From NCBI RefSeq assembly GCF_902499135.1, contig NZ_CABVPR010000022.1, positions 1 to 64,000 on the forward strand: a stretch of 64,000 nt of DNA, written 5' to 3'. This DNA comes from Burkholderia dolosa (GTDB lineage: Bacteria; Pseudomonadota; Gammaproteobacteria; Burkholderiales; Burkholderiaceae). Shown piece after piece: positions 17,861 to 26,291 of this stretch. Both the position numbers and the translations under genes were made by a program. The notes under the pieces were generated by a model. The model was not told the DNA's origin. It made no database searches and saw only the letters and a program-made list of their open reading frames with translations. How positions within the stretch are numbered: position 1 is the stretch's first letter; each line of letters starts with the position of its first letter.

Positions 17861-18343
17861 TCAGCGGCGAAGCCGCTCGGCGGTGAACGATGCCCGCTCG
17901 AGCGCGCGCCGCGCGACATCCCGCACGCCCGCGCTCATCGGCAGATCGTCGCGAGCGAGTTCGTCGAGGTCGAACCAGCGTGCGTCGAGCGCGTCGTCGC
18001 CGGCCGCGGGCGAGCCGCGCAGCCAGCGGCACAGCACCGCGACCATCACGAAATGCTGACGCAGCGTGCCGTCGTCGTCGCGGTCGAACGCATCGAGCGC
18101 GGTGAAGACGTCCAGCGCGTCGACTTCCACTGCCGTTTCTTCGACGATTTCGCGCACGACGGCGTCCGCGATCGGCTCGCCCGGCTCGATCTTGCCGCCG
18201 GGAAAGCCCCAGCGGCCCGCGTCGGGCGGGTTCGCGCGGCGCACGAGCAGCACGTCGCGGTCGCGGACAACGACGCCGATCACGGCGGGAACGGCGCGCA
18301 CGTTCGGTGTGGCGCCGGCGGTGCGGGACGATGGCTTCGACAT
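17861..18343 (-). CDS. Nudix hydrolase
   Basis: The 160-aa protein contains a Nudix box, GGKIEPGEPIADAVVREIVEE, at about residues 48-68. It is preceded by the WGFPGGK strand and followed by QHFVMVAVLCRWL. Such enzymes hydrolyse a nucleoside diphosphate linked to another group, and the layout is close to MutT/ADP-ribose-type members. The exact substrate is unknown. ATG 18343 (MSKPSSRTAG) is chosen because the domain starts soon after it; longer upstream frames look like non-coding GC-rich translation. Confidence 0.85.
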   Translation of the reverse strand: MSKPSSRTAGATPNVRAVPAVIGVVVRDRDVLLVRRANPPDAGRWGFPGGKIEPGEPIADAVVREIVEETAVEVDALDVFTALDAFDRDDDGTLRQHFVMVAVLCRWLRGSPAAGDDALDARWFDLDELARDDLPMSAGVRDVARRALERASFTAERLRR

Positions 18344-18536
18344 GGTCTGACCTCGGTACGGATACGGACGCGCAGTCGTGCTTCGTGTCGGCGCACCGGG
18401 CGAACGGTCGGACTTGCCGTCTGCACGTGCGCGCCGCGACGAACGGGGAGGGCGCCCGTAGCCGTCAAGTATCGCAGCGTTCGCGCGCGTATGCCGGCGA
18501 TGCGGCAAGTGCCGGTGCGCCGGTGCGTCGGAAGGG

Positions 18537-18863
18537 TCAGACGGCCGGGCAGCGCGTCGCGGCTCCCGCGTTCGTTTCGCTGCTGCCGCCTAGTTCGGCC
18601 AGATACGACCACGGATAAATGCCGCGCGCATGACCGTCGCCGAATGCAATGCGGATGCCGTAACCGAACGGTTCGACGCCGGCCAGCGTCAGGTCGGCCG
18701 GCGCGTCGACGATTTCGCCGCGACGGCGCAGCGCGCGGCACGCGGCGCACGGACACGCACTGCGCAGCCGCACATAGTCGAGGCGCTGCGTTCGGCCGTC
18801 CGGCCAGCGCAACGTCAGCACGCGCGCCGCATGATCGAGCACGAGTTCGGCCGGCGCGGTCAC
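18537..18863 (-). CDS. DUF971 protein (gamma-butyrobetaine hydroxylase-like N-terminal domain)
   Basis: The 108-aa protein is a single DUF971 domain. It has the strand RVLTLRWPDGRTQRL, a cysteine pair CPCAAC near residue 34, and the closing GIYPWSYLAELG. In other proteins this domain sits at the front of gamma-butyrobetaine hydroxylase or is fused to Fe-S carrier proteins, which suggests metal or Fe-S binding. Translation starts at GTG 18863, which overlaps the stop of the HEAT gene (GTGA). It is therefore the last gene of the operon running leftward from 25858, and may help mature the Fe-S proteins encoded there. Confidence 0.82.
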   Translation of the reverse strand: MTAPAELVLDHAARVLTLRWPDGRTQRLDYVRLRSACPCAACRALRRRGEIVDAPADLTLAGVEPFGYGIRIAFGDGHARGIYPWSYLAELGGSSETNAGAATRCPAV

Positions 18864-19870
18864 GGCGTGTCGTCGATCTGCCGGATCGCGATGCGCACGG
18901 CCTTGCGCACTTCGGGGTCGCGATCGTCGAACGCGGCCTGCAGCGCCTGCAGCGACGCGCGGTCGCGCAACTCGCCCAGCGCGAGCGCCGCCTCCTTGCG
19001 AAGATTGCTGATCGAATGCGACAGCAGCGCGGCGACCGCCGGTGCCGCAGTCATATCGCGCAGCTGCCCGAGCGCGCGCGCCGCGCGCAAGCGCACTTGC
19101 CAGTAGTCGTCGTCGAGCGCGGCGACGAGCGCGTCGCGTGCCGCGGTCACACGCAGCTTGCCGAGCGTCGCGGCCGCTTCCTCGCGCACTTGCCACGCGC
19201 GGTCGCGCAGCGCGGCGAGCAGCGCACGCACCACGCTCGCATCGTCGGCGGCCGCGAAGCCGACCGCGCCGATCGCGATGCGCCGTACGTCGGCGTCGGC
19301 ATCGTCGGTCGCGATCCGTCCGAGCGCGGGCAGCGCGCGTGCGTCCTTGAGCCAGCCGAGCACGGCGACCGCTTCCGCGCGCACGGCCGCGTCGTCGGTA
19401 TCGAGCGCGCGCAGCGCCGGCGCATACGCATCGGCCGCGCGCAATTCGCGCAGCCCGCGCAGCGCCGCGCGCCGCACCGACGCTTCGGGCCGCTCGGCCC
19501 AGCGGCACAGCACCGCGCCGGACGCCGGATCCTTCAGCTCGGACAGGCTCTGCGCGGCGGTCGCGCGCACGCCGTCGTCCGGATCGAGCAGCGCGCGGCA
19601 CAGCGCGTCGACGACGTCGGGCTGCTCCCACGCACCGAGCACGCGCGCGGCTTCGCTGCGCACGTCGGCCGACGGATCGTCGCGCAGTACCGCGACGAAC
19701 GCCGGTACGAGCGCGGGATCTTCGAGATCGGCAAGTTCGAGCAGCGCGACGCGGCGCACCGACGCATCGGGCGCCGCGACGCGCGCGGCGAGCGCGGCGT
19801 GCTCGCGATCGTGTGCGTCGTGTGCGTCGTGTGCATCGGACAGCGGAAAAACGGACGAAGAAAGGGTCAT
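18860..19870 (-). CDS. HEAT-repeat protein
   Basis: The 336-aa protein is almost wholly built of HEAT repeats of about 30 residues. Units such as VRRAALRGLRELRAADAYAPAL and VRRIAIGAVGFAAADDASVVRAL recur about nine or ten times from residue 35 onward. The N-terminus has a short D/A/H-rich stretch (DAHDAHDAHDREHA). There is no catalytic motif, so a scaffold or adaptor role is likely. It lies 44 bases downstream of the ABC ATPase gene and overlaps the DUF971 gene. Related proteins are annotated as PBS-lyase-like, but nothing here points to bilin chemistry. Confidence 0.82.
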   Translation of the reverse strand: MTLSSSVFPLSDAHDAHDAHDREHAALAARVAAPDASVRRVALLELADLEDPALVPAFVAVLRDDPSADVRSEAARVLGAWEQPDVVDALCRALLDPDDGVRATAAQSLSELKDPASGAVLCRWAERPEASVRRAALRGLRELRAADAYAPALRALDTDDAAVRAEAVAVLGWLKDARALPALGRIATDDADADVRRIAIGAVGFAAADDASVVRALLAALRDRAWQVREEAAATLGKLRVTAARDALVAALDDDYWQVRLRAARALGQLRDMTAAPAVAALLSHSISNLRKEAALALGELRDRASLQALQAAFDDRDPEVRKAVRIAIRQIDDTP

Positions 19871-19914
19871 GGTCGAACGATCGGAGCGGTGAAAGGAAGG
19901 TGTCGGGTGCGGGA

Positions 19915-20703
19915 TCAGCCCGCGTCGCGCAGCAATGCGAGGCAGCGCCGCTTGATGTCGACGAACGCGGGCGCGGTCGTGCTGTCGTCGGTGCGCGGTC
20001 GCGCGAGCGGTACGCGCATGTCGGCGACGATGCGCGCCGGCCGCGGCGACAGCATCAGGATGCGATCGCCGAGAAACAGCGCTTCGTCGATGTCGTGCGT
20101 GACGAACAGCACGGTCGTGCCGATCCGCGACCAGATATCGAGCAGCAGCATCTGCATGCGGCGGCGCGTCTGCGCGTCGAGCGCGCCGAACGGTTCGTCC
20201 ATCAGCAGGATGCGCGGCCGGTTGATCAGCACGCGCGCGATCTCGACGCGCTGCTGCATGCCGCCGGAAAGCTGCGCGGGGTAGTGCGCGCCGAAGCCGC
20301 CGAGCCCGACGAGTTCGAGCAGCTTGGCTGCTTCGCGGCGCCGTTCGCGTGCCGGCACGCCCTTCATCTTCAGGCCGAACGCGACGTTGTCGATCACGCG
20401 TTTCCACGGAAACAGCGTGTGCTGCTGGAACACGAGGCCGCGATCGGGGTGCGGGCGATCGACGGGCTCGCCGTCGACGACGATCTCGCCGCGCGTGGCC
20501 GCGACGTGCCCGGCGAGCGCGCCGAGCAGCGTCGATTTTCCGCAGCCGGACGGCCCGAGCACGCAGACGAATTCGCCGGGCGCGACGTCGAGCTCGAGCG
20601 AGTCGAGCGCCGCGAAGCGCGCGTGCGGCGGCCCGAGTTCGATCGTCAGCCCGCGCACGCCGACGCGGCCGGGCGCGGCCGATGCCGCTGCGGCGGCGCT
20701 CAT
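19915..20703 (-). CDS. ABC transporter ATP-binding protein, nitrate/sulfonate/taurine type
   Basis: The 262-aa ATPase has Walker A GPSGCGKST near residue 50, the Q-loop LVFQQHTLFPW, the ABC signature LSGGMQQRVEIAR, Walker B ILLMDEPFGALD and the switch histidine FVTHDIDEA. This set matches SsuB/TauB/NrtD-type importers. Its ATG overlaps the stop of the permease gene (ATGA), so both come from one transcript. It powers the importer formed with the permease at 20700-21575 and the binding protein at 21614-23038. Confidence 0.92.
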   Translation of the reverse strand: MSAAAAASAAPGRVGVRGLTIELGPPHARFAALDSLELDVAPGEFVCVLGPSGCGKSTLLGALAGHVAATRGEIVVDGEPVDRPHPDRGLVFQQHTLFPWKRVIDNVAFGLKMKGVPARERRREAAKLLELVGLGGFGAHYPAQLSGGMQQRVEIARVLINRPRILLMDEPFGALDAQTRRRMQMLLLDIWSRIGTTVLFVTHDIDEALFLGDRILMLSPRPARIVADMRVPLARPRTDDSTTAPAFVDIKRRCLALLRDAG

Positions 20704-21575
20704 CGCCGGCCTCCGTGCGGCGCGTACCACGGCGTGAGCGCGGTGCCGATCCGCTTGACGAGCAGGCTGCTGCCCATGCCGAGCAGCCCGATCAGCGCCA
20801 TGCCGACGACGATGTCCGGATAGTTCTGCAGCGTGTACGACGCCCACGTGAAATAGCCGATCCCGTACTGGCCGGCGATCATCTCCGCGGTGACGAGGCA
20901 GAACCACGCGGTGCCCATCCCGATCGACAGCCCGGTGAAGATCGCGGGCGCCGCGCCGGGCAGGATCACTTCCGCGTAGAGTGCGAAACCGCGCGTGCCG
21001 AGGCTGCGCGCAGTCGCGACGAGCCGCGGATCGACCGCTTCCGCACCGTGCACGGTGTTCAGCAGGATCGGGAACAGCGCGCCGACGAACGTGATGAACA
21101 TCATGCTCAGCTCGGACGACGGAAACATCAGGATCGCGAGCGGAATCCACGCGACGGCCGGAATCGGCCGCAGCACCTCGAGCGGCGGCAGCAGCGCGTC
21201 TTCGAGCGCGCGGTAGCGGCCGATCGCGAGCCCGAGTCCGACGCCGGCAAGCGCCGCCGCGGCGAAACCCGCGAGCACGCGCGTGACGCTCGCGAACAGG
21301 TGCATCGGCAGCTTCGGCGAGTGCAGCAGCGTCCACAGCGCCGGCCCGACGTCGGCCGGGGCGGGAACGTTCGCGAACGTGACGACGCCGAGCGACAGCC
21401 GCCAATGGACGGCGGCCTGCCACAGCGCGAGGCACGCGCCGAGCGACGCGAGCCGCGCGGCACGACGGCGCAGCAGCGGCCGCGCGCCACGCACGGCGGG
21501 ATGCGCGGCGCGCGCGTCGCCGGCGCGGGACGGTTCGGAGAGACGGCGTTTGGCAAGCTCGAAGGTCGCGGCCAT
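20700..21575 (-). CDS. ABC transporter permease, nitrate/sulfonate/taurine type
   Basis: The 291-aa membrane protein has about six hydrophobic segments. The cytoplasmic coupling loop is seen as EAVDPRLVATARSLGTRGFALYAEVILPGAAPAIFTG, close to the EAA motif of SsuC/TauC permeases. The basic N-terminus (ELAKRRLSEPSR) is expected on the cytoplasmic side. The start is placed at ATG 21575, 38 bases after the stop of the binding-protein gene. Confidence 0.9.
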   Translation of the reverse strand: MAATFELAKRRLSEPSRAGDARAAHPAVRGARPLLRRRAARLASLGACLALWQAAVHWRLSLGVVTFANVPAPADVGPALWTLLHSPKLPMHLFASVTRVLAGFAAAALAGVGLGLAIGRYRALEDALLPPLEVLRPIPAVAWIPLAILMFPSSELSMMFITFVGALFPILLNTVHGAEAVDPRLVATARSLGTRGFALYAEVILPGAAPAIFTGLSIGMGTAWFCLVTAEMIAGQYGIGYFTWASYTLQNYPDIVVGMALIGLLGMGSSLLVKRIGTALTPWYAPHGGRR

Positions 21576-21613
21576 GCGGATATCCGTATCGATGAAGGGA
21601 GAGGAGAGAGCGT

Positions 21614-23038
21614 TCAGCGTGCGGCGAGCGCCGGCGTGGAGACGGTCCGCGCGGCCGCATAGTCGACGACCGAACCGGACACGCGCTGCGCGTAGGCGTC
21701 GGCACTCGACTTCAGCAGGAACGCGGTGAGCGTGCCCTGCGCGTCCTTCACGTACCAAGCCTGGTCGGCGAACAGCTTCAGTCCGCTCGCATGGTCGTGC
21801 ACGAACACCGCGCGCACCTTCGCGGACGGGCCCAGCTTCGCGAGCGCCGCGAACGCGGACGCCGGGTTCGCGTAATGACGCACGGCCTCGTCGCCGGCCG
21901 GCCACACCTGCGCGACGTCGTTGAAATCGCGGATCGGCTTGCCGGTCGACGCATCGTTCGCGACGAGCGGTTGCCGGCCGTAGCGCTTCAGCGCCGCGTC
22001 GTAGTCGAGCCCCGATGCGGCGAACGCCGCGCGGATGTAGCGGTCGTCGACGAACGTCGCCGGGTCGGGCGCGGTGTCGGTCTTCTTCAGCAGCTTCAGC
22101 GTGTCGATCGCGGTCGCGACGGCCTGCCGGTATTCGGGCTTCCATGTGAAGTCGCGCGTCTGGATGCCGAGCGGGCCGTGATACAGATAGTCGACCGGCG
22201 CGTCGATGCCGGTGACCTTCTCGATCAGCAGGCTGTACTTCTCCGGGTTTTGCGCGAGCAGCCGGTTCGCTTCGATCGCCGCGCGCAGGTACGCGACGAC
22301 GACTTCCGGATAGCGCTGCGCATAGTCGGCGTCGACGAGCGCGCCGTGGAAGGTCGGCGCATGCGTTTGCGCGCCGTCGTAGATCTTGCGCGCGATCCCG
22401 CGATACGGGAACAGATCGGCGAACGGCACGAAGTCCGCATGCGCGTCGATCTTGTTCGCCTTCAGCGCGCTGCCGGCCACCTCGGGCGCTTGCGTGACGA
22501 TGTTGACGTCGGTGTCCGGATTCCATCCCTGCGCTTTGATCGCGCGCAGCAGCATCCCGTGCGCGGTCGACGCGAACGGCACCGAAATCGTCCTGCCCTT
22601 CAGATCGGCCAGCGAGCGCACCGGCGAATTCGACGGCACGACGATTCCGTTGCCGCTGCCGTCGATGCTGCCGTCCAGCACCGCGATGAACACGCTCCTG
22701 CGGCCGGCGTTGCGGAACGCGGCGCCGTTCAGCGCGCCGGGGAAGTCGGCCATCGCGCCGAAGTCGAGCTTGCCAGCGACCATCTCGTTGGTGAGCGGCG
22801 CGCCGGACGTGAAGTCCTTCCACTGCACGTCGTATCGGACGTCGCGATACTTGCCGGTGCGCGGCAGATACTTGTCGAGCAGGTGCAGTTCGCGGATCAG
22901 CAGGCCGCCGGTCGCGCAATTGATCGTCGTGTCCTGCGTGCCGATCGCGACGCGGATCGTTTCGGCATCCGCGGCGCCCGCGGCGGCGAGCGCAAGCGAC
23001 GCGGCAAGGACGCGCAGCGTCCGTAGCGTGATGTTCAT
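21614..23038 (-). CDS. ABC substrate-binding protein with a NosL-like C-terminal extension
   Basis: The 474-aa precursor has a signal peptide ending about AAAGAADA (residue 25). An NrtA/SsuA/TauA-type binding domain follows to about residue 350 (IRVAIGTQDTTINCATGG, KLDFGAMADFPGAL, KGRTISVPFASTAHG, VVVAYLRAAIEA). The last 110 residues are unusual for the family. IRDFNDVAQVW, then AVFVHDHASG, WYVKDAQGTLTAFL and SADAYAQRVSGSVVDY resemble the NosL fold, a periplasmic copper-binding accessory domain. The fusion suggests a periplasmic metal or redox role beyond solute capture. It heads the ABC gene set and directly follows the ferredoxin gene. Confidence 0.82.
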   Translation of the reverse strand: MNITLRTLRVLAASLALAAAGAADAETIRVAIGTQDTTINCATGGLLIRELHLLDKYLPRTGKYRDVRYDVQWKDFTSGAPLTNEMVAGKLDFGAMADFPGALNGAAFRNAGRRSVFIAVLDGSIDGSGNGIVVPSNSPVRSLADLKGRTISVPFASTAHGMLLRAIKAQGWNPDTDVNIVTQAPEVAGSALKANKIDAHADFVPFADLFPYRGIARKIYDGAQTHAPTFHGALVDADYAQRYPEVVVAYLRAAIEANRLLAQNPEKYSLLIEKVTGIDAPVDYLYHGPLGIQTRDFTWKPEYRQAVATAIDTLKLLKKTDTAPDPATFVDDRYIRAAFAASGLDYDAALKRYGRQPLVANDASTGKPIRDFNDVAQVWPAGDEAVRHYANPASAFAALAKLGPSAKVRAVFVHDHASGLKLFADQAWYVKDAQGTLTAFLLKSSADAYAQRVSGSVVDYAAARTVSTPALAAR

Positions 23039-23085
23039 CTGTCGTCGGTCCGGTAGAGGGAAATCGATGGGCAGCCGATGCGCGC

Positions 23086-23331
23086 TCAGCGCAGCAGATA
23101 CGGGATGTCGACCTTCACGGCGCCGGTCGGGCAGTCGCGTTCGCACGGCATGCAGTACCAGCATTCGTCGAACTGCATGTACGCCTTGCCCTTGGTCACG
23201 TCGATCGCGAGCAGGTCGAGCGGGCACACGTCGACGCATACGGTGCAGCCCTTGTCGGCGATGCAGCGTTCCTCGTCGATCGTCACGGGCGCGCTGCTGC
23301 GCAGGAAGATGTCGTGCGGCGTATGGGGCAC
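23086..23331 (-). CDS. AprB-like 2x[4Fe-4S] ferredoxin
   Basis: The 81-aa protein has two cluster-binding motifs. The first is CIADKGCTVCVDVCP at about residues 23-37 and the second CWYCMPCERDCP at about 57-68. The interval KGKAYMQFDECW and the closing GAVKVDIPYLL resemble the N-terminal part of AprB, the small subunit of adenylylsulfate reductase. It starts at GTG 23331 with GAGGAG 7 bases upstream, 14 bases after the flavoprotein gene. The two probably form an electron-transfer pair. Confidence 0.85.
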   Translation of the reverse strand: MPHTPHDIFLRSSAPVTIDEERCIADKGCTVCVDVCPLDLLAIDVTKGKAYMQFDECWYCMPCERDCPTGAVKVDIPYLLR

Positions 23332-23345
23332 GGTGTAGCTCCTCG

Positions 23346-25085
23346 TCAAAGAGCGGCCGCGAGCGCGGCCGGTTCGCGGATGCGCAGATGGGCGTATGCG
23401 CTGCGTTCGTCGTCGGCGAGCGGCACGATGTACGGTTCGACCGCGCGCTTCTCGCTGCGCATCGTGCCGTCGTCGGCCTTGCGCAGCCATGTGTGGCAGA
23501 ACCATTGCGCGTCGTCGCGGTGCGGAAAGTCGACGCGGTGGTGGTACAGCCCCCAGCGGCTTTCCGTGCGAAACAGCGACGCGCGCGCGGCCATTTCCGC
23601 GCAGTCGCGGATCGCGCGCACCTCGGCCGCGCGCATCAGCTCGTGCGGATGATCGGCCTTGATCGATTCGATGTCGCCGGCGATGTCGGCGAAGCGCTGC
23701 AGCCCGATTTCCATCTTCCGCGTGACCTTCGGCGGCTGCAGATAGTCGTTCACCATCCGGCGCAGCTTGTATTCGACCTGCGCGGGCGCGAGGCCGTGCT
23801 CGCGCGCGAGCGGCGCGAACACGCGCGCGCGTTCGGCTTCGACCTGCGCGTCGTCGACGGGCGCATGATCGCGGCCGGCGACGTAGTCGGCCGCGTTCTG
23901 TCCGGCGAACCAGCCGTACGTGAACGCGCCGAGCATGTAGTTGTGCGGGACGGCCGCCATGTCGCCGGCCGCGTACAGGCCCGGCACGGTCGTTTCCGCG
24001 CGCGCGTTCACGTACACGCCCGATGCGCTGTGGCCGCTGCAGAAGCCGATCTCCGAGATGTGCATCTCGACCATCCGATGCCGGTAGTCGGTGCCGCGCC
24101 CCGCATGGAAGCGGCCGCGGCTCGGCCGCTCGTTCGTATGCAGGATCTGCTCGATGGTCTGAATGGTTTCTTCCGCGAGATGGTCGAGCTTCAGGAACAC
24201 GGGCCCGTTGCCGCTCTGCAGCTCCTGATGGAACTCCCACATCATCTGGCCGCTCCAGTAGTCGCACTCGATGAAGCGCTCGCCCTTGCCGTTCGCGGTG
24301 AAGCCGCCGAGCGGCCCGGTCACGTATGCGCACGCGGGACCGTTGTAGTCCTTGATCAGCGGATTGATCTGGAAGCATTCGAGGTTCGCGAGCGCGGCGC
24401 CCGCGTGGTACGCCATCGCATAGCCGTCGCCCGCGTTGGTCGGATTCTCGTACGTGCCCATCAGATAGCCGGACGCTGGCAGGCCGAGGCGGCCGGCCGC
24501 GCCGCAGCACAGAATCACGGCCTTCGCGCGGATCACGTGGAAGTCGGCGCTGCGGCAGTCGAAGCCGAGCACGCCGCTCGCGCGGCCGTGCGCATCGGTC
24601 AGCACGCGCGTCGCGACGATCCGGTTCGTGATCGCGATGCGCGCGCGCTTCAGCTGCCGATACAGCACCTTCTTGATGTCGTGGCCTTCGGGCATCGGCA
24701 GCACGTACGAGCCCATGTGGTGCACCTTCTTCACCGCGTAGTCGCCGGTGCCGTCCTTCTCGAACTTCACGCCCCAGCGGTCGAGCTGCTCGATGGTCGC
24801 GAAGCTGTGCGCGGCGTACGCGTAGACGGCCTGCTGATCGACGATCCCGTCGTTCGCGATCGTGATCTCGCGCGTGTATTGCTCCGGCGTCGCATGGCCG
24901 GGGATCACCGCGTTGTTCAGGCCGTCCATGCCCATCGAAATCGCGCCGCTGCGCTTCACGTTCGCCTTTTCGAGCAGCAGCACGCGCAGCGACGGATCGC
25001 GCTCCTTCGCCTTGATCGCCGCCATCGGGCCGGCCGTGCCGCCGCCGACCACGACGATGTCGTATTCGAGTACATGGGTATTCAT
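23346..25085 (-). CDS. AprA-like flavoprotein (fumarate reductase/succinate dehydrogenase superfamily)
   Basis: The 579-aa protein starts with an FAD-binding fold, DIVVVGGGTAGPMAAIKAKE, followed by EKANVKRSGAISMGMDGLNNA. This is the asparagine-containing loop typical of AprA. GLYAAGDMAAVPHNYMLGAF is the second FAD contact, and RDCAEMAARASLFRTESRWGLYHHRVDFP matches the helical C-terminal region. Within the superfamily it looks nearer to adenylylsulfate reductase than to true succinate dehydrogenase, but it is shorter than AprA. No sulfate-activation gene is nearby. With the ferredoxin and ABC importer, it probably oxidises or reduces an imported compound. Confidence 0.85.
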   Translation of the reverse strand: MNTHVLEYDIVVVGGGTAGPMAAIKAKERDPSLRVLLLEKANVKRSGAISMGMDGLNNAVIPGHATPEQYTREITIANDGIVDQQAVYAYAAHSFATIEQLDRWGVKFEKDGTGDYAVKKVHHMGSYVLPMPEGHDIKKVLYRQLKRARIAITNRIVATRVLTDAHGRASGVLGFDCRSADFHVIRAKAVILCCGAAGRLGLPASGYLMGTYENPTNAGDGYAMAYHAGAALANLECFQINPLIKDYNGPACAYVTGPLGGFTANGKGERFIECDYWSGQMMWEFHQELQSGNGPVFLKLDHLAEETIQTIEQILHTNERPSRGRFHAGRGTDYRHRMVEMHISEIGFCSGHSASGVYVNARAETTVPGLYAAGDMAAVPHNYMLGAFTYGWFAGQNAADYVAGRDHAPVDDAQVEAERARVFAPLAREHGLAPAQVEYKLRRMVNDYLQPPKVTRKMEIGLQRFADIAGDIESIKADHPHELMRAAEVRAIRDCAEMAARASLFRTESRWGLYHHRVDFPHRDDAQWFCHTWLRKADDGTMRSEKRAVEPYIVPLADDERSAYAHLRIREPAALAAAL

Positions 25086-25858
25086 CGGGATTTCCTCGCA
25101 GGTTTGCGCGCGTTCGGACGATGGCGGTCGATGCGCAGCCGGTACTGGAACGCATCGCCGCGGAAGTACAGGTGTTCGTAGTCGATCGGCGCGCCGGCCG
25201 CGTCGTGCGTCAGGCGCTCGATGCGCAGCACGGGGCTGCCTTCCTCGACGCGCAGCGCATCGACGATCTCGTCGTCGGCGAGGATCGCGTCGATCGATAC
25301 GTCGGCGTGGCCGAGCGGCACGCCGCAGTCGTTCTCGAGGATCAGGAAGATGTCGCGCGTCGCGAGATCGGCGCCCGCGATGCGCTTGCCGAGCGCCTCC
25401 GGCACCCACGTGCGTTCGAGCGACACGGGCTCGCGGTTCAGCAGCCGCACGCGATGGATCTCGACGAGCGGCGCGCCTTCGTGCAGGTTCAGCTTCGTCG
25501 CGAGATGGCGGTCGGCCTTCACGGTGCGCAGGCTGCGCAGCTGGTTCACGATTTCGTAGCCCATCGACGACATCGCTTCGGCGAAGCCCTGCAACGACGT
25601 CACGTTCTGAAACGCCTTCGGCTTGGACACGAACGTACCCTTGCCGTGCAGCTTGAACAGCAGCCCTTCCTTTTGCAGGTCGCCGAGCGCCTGCCGCACG
25701 GTGATGCGGCTCACGTCGAACATCGCGCAGAGTTCGTGCTCGGACGGCATCCGGCTGTGCGGCGCATAGGTGCCGTCGAGAATGCGTGCGCGCAGCGTGT
25801 CCTTGATCTGCACGTAGAGCGGGGCCGCCGACAGCGGCACGACGTTGGGCGGGGTCAT
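25082..25858 (-). CDS. GntR-family regulator with UTRA effector domain
   Basis: The 258-aa protein has a GntR winged helix (about residues 12-75; MPSEHELCAMFDVSRITVRQALGDLQKEG, then GKGTFV). A UTRA sensing domain follows at about 95-245 (LVEIHRVRLLNREPVSLERTWVP and the final YEHLYFRGDAFQYRLR). Its stop overlaps the start of the flavoprotein gene, so it is the first gene of the operon it probably represses. An operator-like repeat sits 6 bases upstream of its ATG. The effector is unknown. Confidence 0.9.
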   Translation of the reverse strand: MTPPNVVPLSAAPLYVQIKDTLRARILDGTYAPHSRMPSEHELCAMFDVSRITVRQALGDLQKEGLLFKLHGKGTFVSKPKAFQNVTSLQGFAEAMSSMGYEIVNQLRSLRTVKADRHLATKLNLHEGAPLVEIHRVRLLNREPVSLERTWVPEALGKRIAGADLATRDIFLILENDCGVPLGHADVSIDAILADDEIVDALRVEEGSPVLRIERLTHDAAGAPIDYEHLYFRGDAFQYRLRIDRHRPNARKPARKSR

Positions 25859-25864
25859 CGGTAA

Positions 25865-25878
25865 CTTGTTATGACAAG
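25865..25878. promoter_or_regulatory. Probable GntR operator in front of the regulator gene
   Basis: CTTGT and ACAAG flank the spacer TATG, giving a 14-base inverted repeat ending 20 bases before the regulator ATG on the minus strand. Size and half-sites suit GntR/HutC-type dimers. Autoregulation of the whole leftward operon is inferred. Confidence 0.55.
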
Positions 25879-26291
25879 AAGGCTCGAGTGTAGGCAGCGC
25901 CGCTGCGCGGCCCAACCAACTATTTCTGATTTCGACTTTCCGATTCCGGAAAAGGGGCGCGGCGCGGTCGCGGGAGAACGGCGCGGCGGCGGGGCGCGCG
26001 AATACGCCGGTTCTCGTGACGGGCGAGCGACGTGATGACGTGACGGCGTGACGGCGCGGCGACGCGGCGACGCGGCGGCGTGCGCGTCGGGCGGTTTGCC
26101 TGCGGATGCCGGTGCGCGGCGCGCGATGGACCGCGCACGCGTCAATCCGCCGATGCCGAAAAATTTTCGTCTGGGCCAGCCGCGCATGTCGATTTCGCGC
26201 GAGCCCGTTCGTCGTACCGATATCGACCGGCCGCGCGTCGACGCCCGCGCCGGTTTCCCCGATGATGTCGACACGACCAAGGAGACACCCG
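25879..26291. other. Intergenic region between the GntR gene and the MFS gene
   Basis: No gene is supported here. A hyphenated palindrome TTTCCG-N4-CGGAAA lies at about 25937-25952, and a run of short imperfect GACG/GCGACGCG repeats lies at about 26030-26090. The region probably holds the divergent promoters of the two flanking genes, but I cannot place -10/-35 boxes with confidence. Confidence 0.45.

Noticed and set aside
22386-25181. A plus-strand open frame of 931 codons
   Set aside because: It is antisense to the binding-protein, ferredoxin and flavoprotein genes. No family features are present.
26030-26090. Run of GACG/GCGACGCG repeats
   Set aside because: It is irregular and explained by local base composition. 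It has no equal spacing to suggest iterons or CRISPR repeats.
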